In this document: positions 22,416 to 33,441 of the stretch, one piece after another
How the letters are laid out: each line of letters opens with the position of its first letter
Numbering within the stretch: position 1 is the stretch's first letter
NCBI GenBank assembly: GCA_944548615.1
Contig: OX155976.1
Location: 817,954 to 881,953 of the forward strand
Direction: 5' to 3'
From: Micropterix aruncella
Taxonomy: Eukaryota > Arthropoda > Insecta > Lepidoptera > Micropterigidae
DNA length: 64,000 nucleotides
The notes under the pieces: model-generated
Databases searched by the model: none
Told to the model about the DNA's origin: nothing
What the model saw: the letters and a program-made list of their open reading frames with translations, nothing else
Program-made: the position numbers and the translations under genes

Positions 22416-23372
22416 CGAAGACTATCGCGGTTGTTTGACATTATAAATAGGATAGAAAACGAATTTACCGCGTGAATTTACGAATTTCGCTCGTGAATCG
22501 AGCAAGCGATCTATGCGACACTGAGCATTTTCCGAAGGAGATGGAACATGTCAATGATGTCCTTAGGAAAAATGGATACGGAAAATATCACGAGACACGC
22601 ACACGATCTAATACGGACGAAACTCAAAAACCGAGCAGATCAAGAGCATTCTTACCATACGTCAAGGGCGTGACTGATCGAATAAGTAAGATGCTAAACA
22701 GATTCGATATAAAAACGATCTTCAAACCGACCCAAAATATAGCTCGATTTTTGAGGCCTGTAAAGGATGTAATACCACTGCAAACCCCGGGTGTGTATAA
22801 AGTCGAATGCAGCTGCGGTCTAGCCTACGTTGGACAAACGAAACGGCCCATAGCCACGCGACTGACAGAACACATCAAAGCTGTTAAAAACGTTCAGCGA
22901 GAAAAATCGGCGATCTGCGAACATATATTGGATAGCGGAAGTAACCACTGGATGCAGTTTCAAAATCCCATTGTTCTATCCAAGGAACAATTCTACTTTC
23001 CTCGCATGATCCGGGAAGCCATTGAAATAAGAAGAACTCCGAACTTCAATAGAGATGACGGCTACAAACTCTCTTCTACGTGGAACCCTCTTCTTAAAAT
23101 GTTCCCGCCGCCGAACGCCGAACGCAAAGACGTAAAACAGGATACAGTGAGTGTTGTGTGCAAGACGGATTTTAAAAATTCCCGCGCTCCGAGCCCGGCC
23201 CCCCACCACCGTTATAACCTACGCAGTGGCGGCAGCGGTTTGCGGCCTACCCGCAAAACAACGGACTGACAGCTCTTTAGTCTACCCTATACAACGGCGG
23301 CTGCAACGTCACCGAAACGTCGGGTCCTACAAATTTCACGCGGTAAATTCGTTTTCTATCCTATTTATAATA
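22416..23372 (+). mobile_element. Penelope-like element, 5'-truncated
   Basis: Carries the C-terminal part of the Penelope protein. An inverted pair of about 35 bp bounds it: AGGATAGAAAACGAATTTAC near 22450 and GTAAATTCGTTTTCTATCCT near 23344. The left copy is an inverted scrap of the element's own 3' end, a configuration common in Penelope insertions. The 3' sequence is more than 98 percent like the two copies at 47776-48415. Confidence 0.75.
22472..23269 (+). pseudogene. Penelope-like protein: RT thumb plus GIY-YIG endonuclease
   Basis: About 265 residues open to TGA 23267-23269. The first codon is GTG at the junction, so no real start exists. Residues 1-40 resemble the end of the Penelope reverse transcriptase (LVNRASDLCD, HVNDVLRKNGY), 60-100 the linker (PYVKGVTDRI, FKPT), and 106-205 a GIY-YIG nuclease: GVYKVECSCGLAYVGQTKR, then R-L-x-E-H, then C-E-H, and a glutamate in REAIEIRR. 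Two Cys before the GLAYVG strand fit the CxC insertion typical of Penelope. The family protein is usually above 800 residues, so the palm and fingers are missing. The downstream frame is intact, suggesting a recent insertion. Confidence 0.85.
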
Positions 23373-23438
23373 TTTATTTATTTATCTAATCTTCGGGAAA
23401 CATACAGCAATCCATTAATTATGAGTAATTATCATATA

Positions 23439-23739
23439 AGGGGCTCTCTAGACGATCAAGCATGCTTGTCCAGCATCGCGTCGCGGGCTGGGAGGGGATC
23501 GTAAACCGCAGGAATTATGTAAATATTTTTTCAAATATTTACCAATAATGCCTAATTTTGTAGTTTTATACCAGGGAGTCACGTCATTCATCAATCAATT
23601 ACGTATAATTAACGGGACTCCCTGGTATAAATTAGAAAATTAGGCATTTTTGGAAAATATTAAAAAATATATATTTGCATATTTACTGCGGTTTACAATC
23701 CCCTCCCAGCCCGCGACGCGATTCGTCTAGAGAGCCCCT
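23439..23739. mobile_element. Inverted-repeat MITE, AGGGGCTCTC ends, copy 1
   Basis: 301 bp, nearly a full palindrome: ends AGGGGCTCTCTAGACGA and its complement, then GCGTCGCGGGCTGG arms, and inner arms CCAGGGAGTC and GACTCCCTGG. Flanked by TA on both sides, which suggests Tc1/mariner-type targeting. No coding capacity. Confidence 0.7.
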
Positions 23740-23803
23740 TACCTTATTTTGTTTATAAATCATATTTTAAAAAATCCCCCGACTGATTTTAGTTCAGTTT
23801 TGA

Positions 23804-24120
23804 AGGGCTCTCTAGACGATCAAGCATGCTTGTCAAGCATCGCGTCGCGGGCTGGTAGAGGATCATAAACCGCAGGAAATTGCAAATATTTTTTTTAAAT
23901 ATTTACTAAAAATTCCTATTTTTGTAGTTTTATACCAGGGAGTTACGTCATGCATAAATCAATTACATCTAATTAACGTGACTCCCTGGTATAAACTACA
24001 AATTAGGCATTTTTGGTAAATATTCAAAAAATATATTTGCATAATTCCTGCGGTTTACGATCCCCTCCCAGCTCGCGACGCGATGCTTGACAAGCATGCT
24101 TGATCGTCTAGAGAGCCCCT
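23804..24120. mobile_element. Inverted-repeat MITE, AGGGGCTCTC ends, copy 2
   Basis: Second copy of the same family in the same orientation 64 bp downstream, with longer matching arms (GATCAAGCATGCTTG present on both sides). The right flank is TA; the left flank is GA. Confidence 0.7.
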
Positions 24121-24208
24121 TAAAGAGACGCACGTGTTTTTATTATTTTTATTACGTCTTTTTTAATTTTTATTTTCTACCTTTATTTTTCTTACCTTTC
24201 TACCTTTA

Positions 24209-24500
24209 TTGTAGGCATTATCAAGCTCTACAACTTTTCTCTAGAACTTAATCATATATCTCTTATCGTTACGGCAGCGTTCGTTAGAAACCTTTTCGTT
24301 CGACCGTTTTTTCCGACTTACTTTGGAAATCCGACTACCACGAAAAAGTCTTTTAATTTTTCGGATAATTATATAGCCTTTGACACTGACAAATAACGTG
24401 GCTTTCTATTGGTAAAAGAATTTTCAAAATCGGTTCAGTAGATCCAGAGATTACTTCCTACAACGTCACAAACTTTACCTCTTTATAATATTAGTATAGA
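24209..24500 (-). mobile_element. Helitron, 5' end only
   Basis: Reverse complement begins TCTATACTAATATTATAAAG at 24500 and matches other copies for about 290 bp. The 3' half with hairpin and CTAG is absent. Confidence 0.7.
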
Positions 24501-24737
24501 TAGTATAGATATAGTATAATAATAAAGTTATGCAGATTTTTTTTTTTTAGGATATGACTCGCAGAAGTTTGTTCTCCGTTCTTTAACGACCTGTCGTCAC
24601 AAAACCATTTTTAATATTTTAATAAATATTAAAATAAAATTATAATAACATAATCTCTTTGCGAATATTATAGCCGAATTCAAATCATCTGTACGTACCC
24701 AAAATACAGACGCACTATTTTTTTTTTAGAAAAAAGG

Positions 24738-24743
24738 ACTTAC
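24738..24743 (-). other. Splice donor of the candidate exon
   Basis: Minus-strand CTG|GTAAGT, a consensus 5' splice site. Choosing it removes a meaningless Lys-rich tail from the open frame. Confidence 0.5.
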
Positions 24744-25023
24744 CAGGTTTTCCGGTAGATTGCGTGACGATGGCAACGGAGGGTGTCGTGGCCGTATTCG
24801 GCGGATATACAGGATCGCAGCACTCGCGCTCGGGAAACTCGCTCCCGAGCACCTCTCCGGTGAGGAATCCGAAGATCAACGCCAGCACCAACACCCGACC
24901 AGAACTCCTTACATCTAGGCTTAGCTTAGGGTGGGTCGCGGCGGGCGTTTCTTTTTCCTGGTTTTTCTGTGCCTGCTCAGTTTCGTGATCATTTTCGCGG
25001 CTTGTTTTCAATTCTCGACGCAT
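24744..25023 (-). CDS. Candidate host first coding exon, single-pass membrane protein
   Basis: ATG at 25023 on the minus strand, with an in-frame TGA nine bases upstream, so it is the first usable Met. 93 codons plus one base are open to a GTAAGT donor at 24743-24738. Residues 1-43 are charged and polar, 44-60 form a hydrophobic segment (VLVLALIFGFLTGEVLG) and 61-93 carry a CC pair and a Pro/Thr-rich stretch ending STGKP with a split G codon. This fits a signal-anchor (type II) protein. The last residues, GKP and a phase-1 G codon, would suit entry into Gly-X-Y collagen repeats, but that is inference. Base composition is GC- and CpG-richer than its surroundings. I found no downstream exon in the window. 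Confidence 0.5.
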
Positions 25024-25450
25024 AACAGGTGTTCATGTAGGTTTTTAGTGCATTTTATCTTGATGCAACATCGTCCTACCTGTGTGGAGGAAATATTTTA
25101 AAGCTTTGGCTTATTAACGCTATAGTAGTTTATATTTGCCGATTCTAGCACACGAACAACGGGATCAATTTTAATTTTATATATAAACAAATACTGTATC
25201 CAAAGATACTACTTAAGACACAATTAAAACTGTTAGCGAATTCCCTTTGTATACCAGAATCGACAAATTTCTCATACTATAGCGCTTTTTGAAATATCTT
25301 AATTTCTATTATCAAACTAGGTAGGGTATATATAGAGCATTTTCGTGGTGTATTTTGAAGCCGGAGATATTTTGAAGCATGCATCATTGAATTTCGATCC
25401 GTTCATCTGCAAAGAAAGAAAAGCAAAATTTTATTGATATGAAAATAATT
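25024..25450. other. Upstream of the candidate exon, unassigned
   Basis: Would hold the 5' UTR or an upstream intron. No convincing TATA box, initiator or CpG island seen. Confidence 0.3.
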
Positions 25451-25454
25451 ATAT

Positions 25455-25540
25455 AATCTACTCTTCACCACTATTGGACAGCTGGAGGATATAAAATTAA
25501 AAAAAAACATGAAGAATATGCTGATAGGTCTCTGTTCATG
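25455..25540 (+). pseudogene. LINE polymerase tail fragment
   Basis: TTIGQLEDIKLKKNMKNMLI in one frame, the same tail as 5000-5090. About 28 residues only. Confidence 0.4.
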
Positions 25541-25728
25541 CCAGTGAGGTTTGTGTGAGAATTAGCGTAATTCTCCGTCTCCTAATCACTTGTCTAATCA
25601 AAGAAAATCCCTTTTATAAATTCTTCCGCTCCAATCAAATATTGTCGTAGGTGACGGCGCGCCGATCTGAACCGCCCAGCGCTAGTTGATAAAATTTCTA
25701 AACTATACGTTGCTTTTCGTATTAAAAT

Positions 25729-26180
25729 AATAGCTGCCAAATCGTAGTAGAGAAATAAACGAAAGCTCAAATTTAATAACATTACAATATGCGACCGCTA
25801 TCCTTTTCCATCGATAATTTTTCAAATAATTAAATTAAGATCACCGGCGAGTGACGAACGTAAAATATCACTAATTAATATAAATTAGTTTATAAAATTT
25901 CCGACTCGTTATTGAATGGGTTGAAATGGTCAGTAATTAGAGGGCGGTGTGCTGGGACTTTTGTGCCGGCAACTTGATTAATGGATTTGTTACAGTCATG
26001 TACCCTGGGGTACAGTAATTGGAACACAAAGCGGCTGTAATACGGCATCGGGCCGCACGTGTACTACTGGGGATTCGCACGCAATATCAACTACAGATGG
26101 GCGATTTGATATTTGTTGTGAAATGTATATCGGGAGGATTCATTTAATTTGGTATACTTTTCAGAATGTACGTTATGACT
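25729..26180 (+). repeat. Direct duplication, copy 1
   Basis: Aligns with 28287-28730 at roughly 85-90 percent by eye, in the same orientation (shared blocks: GACTTTTGTGCCGGCAACTT, ATGTACCCTGGGGTACAG, ACTACTGGGGATTCGCACGC). No other copy is seen in the window and there are no transposon ends. Confidence 0.75.
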
Positions 26181-26230
26181 GTTAGGCCGGGAGATAGCGA
26201 GAAAAAAAATTCATGGTTTTTGTTACAAGT

Positions 26231-26775
26231 TTGTTAAGAGTTGGCCACGAAGACCCATTCTGTTCAGGGTTGGTCACACTCAAGGGTCAACACCCATCCG
26301 GCGGCGTCCACGCATGAAGTGCTAGCCCGGTCAGGACTCTGGCCTTAGGGCTAGTTTCCCCTCGGAATCAACCTTCTGGCGCTCCTGGCGCTCCGTGCGG
26401 CGTAAGCCAATCGACTGTGCACTCTGACTAACAGTCGGGGGAGTCTGGAAGCAGTACTGTTTCCTATAGAGCGGGGGTGGTTGCCGACCTTACGGCGACT
26501 GCTCTTGAAACGGCTGAGTGAACAGCCGGGCAAAGATTCGGTCCGCGATAGATTCGGTATACACCGTTTCAGCGCTTCGTAAGGGAGAGGACCGCGCAAG
26601 CGACCTCGAACTCGTAACAAATCGAGAGACCGTAGTAATCTGGTCGCAATTGGAAGTAAGGGCGTGAGTGTAAGCCCGCTGGGTAACACACCTAGTTATC
26701 TCGCAGTTAAGGCGTTGGCCTCTTACGGGCATGTGGCGGAGCTTGAAGGTGGACTGTTGTAGTTGACAACTCTAT
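26231..26775 (+). mobile_element. GCR element, slightly 5'-truncated copy
   Basis: Flanked by the 11-bp duplication TTGTTACAAGT at 26220-26230 and 26776-26786. The first 10 or so bases of the element are missing and there are internal gaps. The 3' end GTAGTTGACAACTC is complete. Confidence 0.75.
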
Positions 26776-26786
26776 TTGTTACAAGT

Positions 26787-27340
26787 ATGGCGACCAATCA
26801 GAAGTTAAATTAATTAATTATTGAAACAAAAATGGTTTTATCGCTGAGCGTCACAGCGTAATCACAGTGTAAATAATTAAACATATATGAAAAACTACGT
26901 ATTTCAAACGATTTGTTAAAAAAAGATTTTAGTATTTTTCGGTTTTAGATAAACGAATCTGTCCTAGCGTAATTCCATAATTTTATGGCTCGCCACACCA
27001 ATTAGTATACGTGTTTTTTTTCTTATTTGTTATAGGCTATTTTTTGACTAATTATTTTTAAATAAACATTCTCAAAAATTGCTATACCACACCTTTATGG
27101 TTCCAAATAACCACCATACCGTCGCAAAGATGCAGATTTATTTAATAATATAAAATGATTTGTTATAGTATACCACGGGAATCGTGGAAAGTTTGTATCC
27201 TAGAAGAATCGTACATTGAGACTGTTAATATATTTGCCATACTTCTGATGGAGTGGAAAAGTAGTGACATACTCAAAGAAAGGTTTATTTCAAACATTTT
27301 CAAGATACTAAAGAAGACGTAAAATTATCTATTACAGTAT
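26787..27340. other. AT-rich, unassigned
   Basis: No repeat partner or protein likeness seen. Confidence 0.3.
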
Positions 27341-27344
27341 GGCA

Positions 27345-27958
27345 TTTTTGGCTACATAACGACAAAATTTGTAACGACCAATATTGGCGGCTTGCTCCCG
27401 GAGCGCAGAGTAATATTATTTTCTAATTCGAACGCATCCTAAATTCCATACCAAATATCTCATTACCATAGATACATAGACAGCCGCTATAATAATTTCG
27501 CGCGTCATTACGCGGATATTTCTGGTAAAATTCTTTTTTTTTTTTTCTAGAAATCATTAAAAAAATATTGCTATATATGAGCTAATATTTAAATATTTTT
27601 GTATGTAAATAAGCAAAAAAAAATATTACCTTTGAAAGAGAATCTAATTAAGATCACGATAGTATTTACAATTTCAAAATAGGCTTCCGTATTTTTACGT
27701 AAGACAAGTACAAGTTAGAAATGGCCGAGTTTTTTGCACTTTTTCGATTTTCTCATATTTATTCATAATTATCTAATTGTTTTACAAAATAAGATTTCAA
27801 TATTCTATATACGAAATTTCAATGCGATCATTGCACAGTTATTCTTTTTATGTATGCTGTAGTAGTTCTGTAGTACTTTTTGTCGAGCGCGGCGATATTG
27901 CAAGAAATTTCAATAAATTGCGGCGGTCTGCCATGAAATTATGACGCTACTCGAAGGG
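27345..27958 (+). mobile_element. piggyBac-like MITE, left end degraded
   Basis: Matches 60280-60946. The right end is CGAAGGG followed by TTAA at 27959-27962. The left CCCTTCGG is replaced by unrelated bases. Confidence 0.65.
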
Positions 27959-28286
27959 TTAACTTTTCATGGTGCTGATTACTCGTGCTACGATCTTACA
28001 AAAAAAAGTAATAAATGCGTGTGTCATGCAACAATAATAAGAGTTACGATTTGAAACTTCTATGGTAACTATAATATTACTTTATTTCCAGATTGAATAG
28101 CGTATAGGAGTGTTTAGAGCACCATCTGTTTGTTGTACGCCGCTATATTGCTATTCCACGAACGCCGCCATATTGAATTCATATTCAATCTTCTTTTTCG
28201 GGAAGATTGTTAATTGTTTGAAACGATGTGTATTATATAGACGTGGGGTTTGTAGTAAAATTGAAGTACAAAAAGAAAGCAAACTA

Positions 28287-28730
28287 GCTGCGAAATCGAA
28301 GTAAAAAATTAAAGTAAGCACAATAATTTTAATAACATAATAATTACCGACCGCTATCCATTTCCCTAGATATTTTTCCAAATAATACAATTAAGATCCC
28401 CAGCGAGTAACGAACGTAAAATATCGCTAATTTATATTAATTAGTTGATAAAATTTCCGAATCGGCACTGAATGGGTTGTAATGGTCAGTAATTAGAGAG
28501 CGGTGGGCTGGGACTTTTGTGCCGGCAACTTGATTAATGGATTTGTTACGGTCATGTACCCTGGGGTACAGTAATTGGAATACAAAGCGGCTTTCATACG
28601 GCATCGGGTCGCGCGTGTACTACTGGGGATTCGCACGCAATTTCGACTACAGATGGGCGATTTGGTATTTGTTGTGAAATGTATATTGGGACGGTTAATT
28701 GAATTTCGCATATTTCAGAATGCAGGTGAT
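28287..28730 (+). repeat. Direct duplication, copy 2
   Basis: Partner of 25729-26180, about 2.55 kb downstream. It runs straight into the 119-bp minisatellite. Confidence 0.75.
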
Positions 28731-28920
28731 GGCAATAAGCATTTTGAGGACTCTTTAACGGTCAACAGCACAGACACGAAATTTTGTATATGCATTTAAT
28801 TACGAGAGCCTGATCTAAGTTTCACTAAGACAGGACTGCGGCACCCAGGATTGGCTTCTAAAGAGGGAACTCCTCAACGGTCAACAGCACGGACACAAAA
28901 TTTTGGATACGCATTCAATT

Positions 28921-29876
28921 TATTTATTTATTTATTTATAGTATTACACAAGTTCGTTTGTACAGTTTACCATATCATGTTGTATATATATGAGACGTTA
29001 GCAAAAAACTGATTCTCGAGGAGATAGAGTAATGAATAAAAGTCGCCTAACTAGGCCAGGGCCTGTTCTAAGGCAGACTTTATAAAATATTGTTTAGATG
29101 TATCTAATCAAATTACTAAATAATTATTATATAAAAATAAAAAAAACAATTAAAACAATTAAAATTTGTAGAAATTCTATTACTTTGATAATAATTATTA
29201 ACGTGTAGAGTAAAAGTAAAAATATGTTTGAAAGTAAAAATATATGTCTAAAATTGAAGAATAATGCGAAAATTTAATATACAAAAAATTAATATACAAT
29301 ATTCAACATTCCATTGATGTTTTCTCTGCCTTCTGTAATAAGCCACCTAGAAACCGTTTTTTAAATTTGTTTTTGGTTTCAATGCGTTTAACGACATCAG
29401 GCAGGTAGTTGTACATTCTCGGTGCTATGAAGTTAAAATGTCTCTGTTCGAAAGTCGTACGAGTTCTTGGCACTATCATATCGTCATTCTTTGCAGCTCT
29501 GGTGAGTCTCACTCGTGCGTTAATAAGTGGCATTTTGAATTTTGCGTATATTAAGGCTATCTTAATGTACAACAGTCTTGGGTCCAAAATATTACTATCT
29601 TTATATAACTGGTTCGTAGGATATCGATACGGTTTACGCTCGATAATTTTTAGTATACACTTTTGCGCTACTTCAAGAGGCTGGAGGATAGTTAATGCAC
29701 AACCACCCCACCCGATTATGCCATAACAAAGAATGCTTTGGCATAATGCATAATACGTATTTTTTAGTGTTCCCGGGTCTAAAATATTTCTCACTTCGCG
29801 GAATACGTAGGAAAGTTTTCGAACCTTGCTTGTCAACATCTCAATGTGCTTTTGCCAACGCAGCATATTATCAATT
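28921..29876 (-). mobile_element. 5'-truncated LINE insertion
   Basis: On the minus strand: polymerase C-terminus, 3' UTR containing GGCCCTGGCCTAGTTAGG, then an A/T tandem tail (TTTATTTATTTATTTATA on the plus strand). It is inserted in the minisatellite; the target duplication is unclear because the flanks are AT-rich. Confidence 0.7.
29303..29866 (-). pseudogene. LINE reverse transcriptase C-terminal region
   Basis: 187 residues open to a stop at 29303: WQKHIEMLTSKVRKLSY, then YYALCQSILCYGIIGWGG, then CILKIIERKPYRYPT, VPRTRTTFEQRHFNFIAP and KFKKRFL. This is the thumb and connection region of a jockey/CR1-like polymerase (S-x-L-x-Y-G-I-x-x-W-G). The frame is intact but starts after the catalytic domain, so it is a dead 5'-truncated copy. 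The LINE split by a Helitron at 44325-45633 is the closest relative in the window. Confidence 0.75.
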
Positions 29877-30139
29877 ATTAATTATGATAGTCCATTCTAT
29901 GTATCACAATGACATGGCTGCTGCACGTGTAAACAATTATGGAGTCGTTTATTTTGTTGAAATTTTGTCTATTATTATTTCATTTTCGGCCCAACTACCA
30001 ACAAAAAGGGTAAATATTGTGAAACTATTTTTATTAGGATGAAAAAGGAAATATTAATTTTGAGACCATCTGAAGCGATTAACCGCCCTATCTATACGAA
30101 CGTACTTGATAAGACCGATATATTATCATAAAGAAAAAT

Positions 30140-30350
30140 ATTGTAAAAATTATAAATAAGATAAAAAACTAATTCAACGCGTGAACACCTAACGTTTCGG
30201 CGACGTTGCAGTCGCCGTTGACTAGGGCAGACTGTCTACCCTAGACAACGGCGGCTGCAACATCGCTGAAACATCGGGTGTTACAAACTACAAGTGGTAA
30301 ATTTATCTTATTTTTAATGTCAAACAACCGCAATAGTATCCGATTTCAAA
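30140..30350. mobile_element. Penelope 3' ends, inverted pair
   Basis: 30170-30232 reads as a minus-strand 3' end (GCGTGAACACC, GTTTCGGCGACGTTGCAGTC) and 30233-30345 as a plus-strand 3' end (ACAACGGCGGCTGCAAC, then GTCAAACAACCGCAATAGT). They meet head to head at GGGCAGAC|TGTCTACCC. Confidence 0.65.
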
Positions 30351-30362
30351 TATATAAAGATA

Positions 30363-30848
30363 CTAGCTGACCCGTGCCCACTTCGTTGGGCGGTAAACAT
30401 TTTTACTTGTGATGAAATTATGAGTGTACATAGTTCGGTTAGTACTGAGTGCTATGATTTATTTCCTGACTGCCAAAAGAAGGGTTATATTTTTACTGCA
30501 TATGCATGTATATATTTGCATGCCAATTTGGCAATTTGGCAACTTTTTTGTAGACATTAATAAGCTCTACAACTTTTCTCTAGAACTCAATCATAAATCT
30601 CTTATCGTTAAGGCAGCGTTCGTAAGAAACGTTTTCATTCGACCGTTTTTCTCCGACTTACTTTGCAAATCCGGCTACTACGAAAAAGTCTTATCATTTT
30701 TCGGATTAATATATAGCTTATGACACTCACAAATACCGTGGCTTTCTATTGGTAAAAGAATTTTTTTAATCGGTTTAGTAGACCCAGAGATTACTCCCTA
30801 CAACCTCACAAACTCACAAACTTTACCTATTTATAATATTAGTATAGA
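30363..30848 (-). mobile_element. Non-autonomous Helitron, internally deleted
   Basis: Plus-strand left end CTAGCTGACCC after an A and right end AGTATAGA before a T, which is the reverse of the TC...CTAG structure. It has the 3' hairpin and about 486 bp instead of 700. Confidence 0.8.
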
Positions 30849-31261
30849 TAATATAAAAAACTACTTTTTGTGACTTAAATATAAAAGTTAGACATATGCT
30901 GTCGTTGACCTTTTACCGCGAAATTAAAAAAAAATATATATTGAAAAAAAAACATAAAAAATTGTGCCCTTTTTTAAAAGTTTCACGAAAATATTATTTT
31001 TTTGATCGTTTTTTTTTAAATATTTCGGTTAATCTTAAAACTCTGCAAATTGTCATAATTTCTGTAATATCGGTAATTGTTATCGATATTACGATATGCT
31101 CGAATGTGTCGGCCACGGTACGTACAAACAAAATGGCCGCAAATTTCTTGACATTGCAATGAACATTTTGAACGCCTATATCTCTCTTATTTATTGAGAT
31201 CGAATAAAGATTATGGAAGATTAGGAATCAGCGTGGTGAATATAGCGTGGTGAATTACTTC
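30849..31261. other. Helitron-internal sequence and unassigned AT-rich DNA
   Basis: 30851-30910 is the reverse complement of an internal Helitron block (CAGCATATGTCTAACTTTTA) displaced outside the copy's 5' end. The rest is unassigned. Confidence 0.4.
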
Positions 31262-31839
31262 ATTTTTTATTTTGGCCTGTTTTTAAAATTTAAACTTTGA
31301 ATGCCTATATCTCGCTTATTTATAGCGACCGACACAATTTTCTTCCAGATTTAGCATTAAAATGAAAAAAATTGTAGAGAGGTTCCTATACTGCAGTTAT
31401 TCCACTTTTATAACTATGTGATAATACTTACATGTATATATTTTAATTAAAGAGTTTTGAACAATGAAGCACAAATAATTAAAAAGCAGGAATAATTTCA
31501 CTGTATTACTTTCACAATATTATGAATTTAGAATAACGCTTGGCCGACTATGACGTTTGTAGGTTTAACATAGCAGCGCCATCTATGGATTACTTATTTA
31601 ATCCAGTCAATAGATAACGCCATCTGTTAAAATCGTTTGGAGCTAACAGATAATTGCGAATGTCAAATAATAGACATTGCAATAAAATAATATCGCGACT
31701 ATAAATTAAGATGTAAGCTATCCTATCTTTCAAGTTGGATCAAACTGCACATTGTGTGCAAATTTGATTCAAATCGGTTAAGTAGTTTAGGAGTCCATCG
31801 CGGACAAACAACGTGACACGTAATTTATATATATTAAGA
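31262..31839 (-). mobile_element. Non-autonomous Helitron of the second family
   Basis: The 5' end lies at 31839 (TCTTAATATATATAAATTAC on the minus strand, after A). The body matches 44662-45240 in inverse order (GATGGCGCTGCTATGTTAAA, CGGTCGCTATAAATAAGCG). The 3' end was not found. Confidence 0.65.
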
Positions 31840-32039
31840 TGTAAAAATTATGTATATACAAATTTATATAAAACCGCTATATAACCACCGCTTATATAAA
31901 CCGCTATATATTTTGTCTGATATATTTAAATAAGTATTGTTATTAAGAATTCTTGTTTAATTGCTAATGTCTTCAACAAACACTGCCTACTTATATATTT
32001 TTATTTTGAGACATAAAAGCAGTGATTGTAGCTTAAATA

Positions 32040-32379
32040 TAAAAGTTGGATATACGCTGTTTGATAGATCTCTCTGAGGCCGATGTTTTTTTTAATATAT
32101 TGTTTCCACATATATATTAAACCGATTCGTCAGCGCACGCCGATAAAGCAACTCAGCATTTCATTTTTCTCCGACTTGATTTACAAATATCATGATTTCG
32201 TATTGAAAACCAATATTTACCACAATAAAATATAGCTTATATCAATCATTGGTAATGGAGCTTTCGATTACTGATAGAAGTTTTAAAATCAGAGTAGTAG
32301 TTTCGGAGATTACCCCCTACATACAAACATACAAATTTACAAACTCCCAAAAATTACTTCTTTATAATATTAGTATAGA
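32040..32379 (-). mobile_element. Diverged Helitron 5' end
   Basis: The minus strand from 32379 starts TCTATACTAATATTATAAAG and continues with a diverged body. A TATAAAAGTTGGATAT block at about 32035-32055 also recalls the first family. Confidence 0.55.
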
Positions 32380-32711
32380 TTAGACAATCAATTTTGTTTA
32401 CATGTATGTAGATTTATTTATTTAAAAATTTACATATTTAATATTAGTCGGTTAGTTAGTTATTCATTTAAATAAATATCTGTCAGTTTTAAAGTATGAA
32501 TTAGCAGTCTGAATGAATGAAAGGAATGAAAATTATAAAAGTAAATTCATTATGTGTGATAAAATCCAGGAAAATCTGCTTTGCAAAAACAAATAAATAT
32601 ATTAAAAGGAATAAAAACCACGTCTGCCATTGCAAAAAAGTGAACAACCGTATTTATAGTCTTCTTATTTTTTGGGTTTTTATAAAATATTCGCAGTTTA
32701 TGTATTTATCC
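32380..32711. other. AT-rich, unassigned
   Basis: Nothing recognised. Confidence 0.3.
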
Positions 32712-32718
32712 TTATAGA

Positions 32719-32928
<210 letters not shown>

Positions 32929-33441
32929 CTAGCAGACCCGGCCACGCGTTGCTGTGGCTAAGGTTTTTGTTATATTACATTATAGTAAACTATTTAAGAG
33001 GAACGGTAGGAGAACATCATTCATGGGGACCACCATGCTTTTTGACATAGATGCCATTTGTAAAAAAATATGGCGACCTCCATGACAGATTTTCTACTAC
33101 CGTAACCCCTTAATACAATGAAATTATTATTTACGGACGAAGACGAAAACGTTAATGATGGTATAAAAATCCACTGGATTGGGGTTTGAAGGGGAAGGAC
33201 TTTGAACACGATTGATTAAAATTTTCGTACAGTTGATATTAAGCAAAAATCAATACAAAAGAATTAATTTTAAAATTTATTATTATTTTTATTCAAGTTT
33301 GTAACAAATGAGTATATTACAAAGTTGTTAGTAAATAACATGTGACACTTAAACTTATGAATGAGGTAGGTAGGGCAGATAATCTTAATTTTTTAACAAT
33401 AATATTTATTATTTTGAATTATAAATACTTTTAATTTCAAT

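Larger units (their letters stand above)
28735..29930 (+). repeat. 119-bp minisatellite split by a LINE
   Basis: Units at 28740-28920 resume at about 29877-29930 (ATGATAGTCCATTCTATG, ACATGGCTGCTGCAC). The LINE at 28921-29876 interrupts a GCATTCAATTATGATAG junction. Confidence 0.65.

Noticed and set aside
23226..23372. Hammerhead ribozyme in the Penelope 3' region
   Set aside because: Penelope elements can carry them, and GAAAC is present, but no CTGANGA core sits at the right distance on the same strand.
24764..24988. Plus-strand 74-residue frame
   Set aside because: Antisense shadow of the better-supported minus-strand exon.
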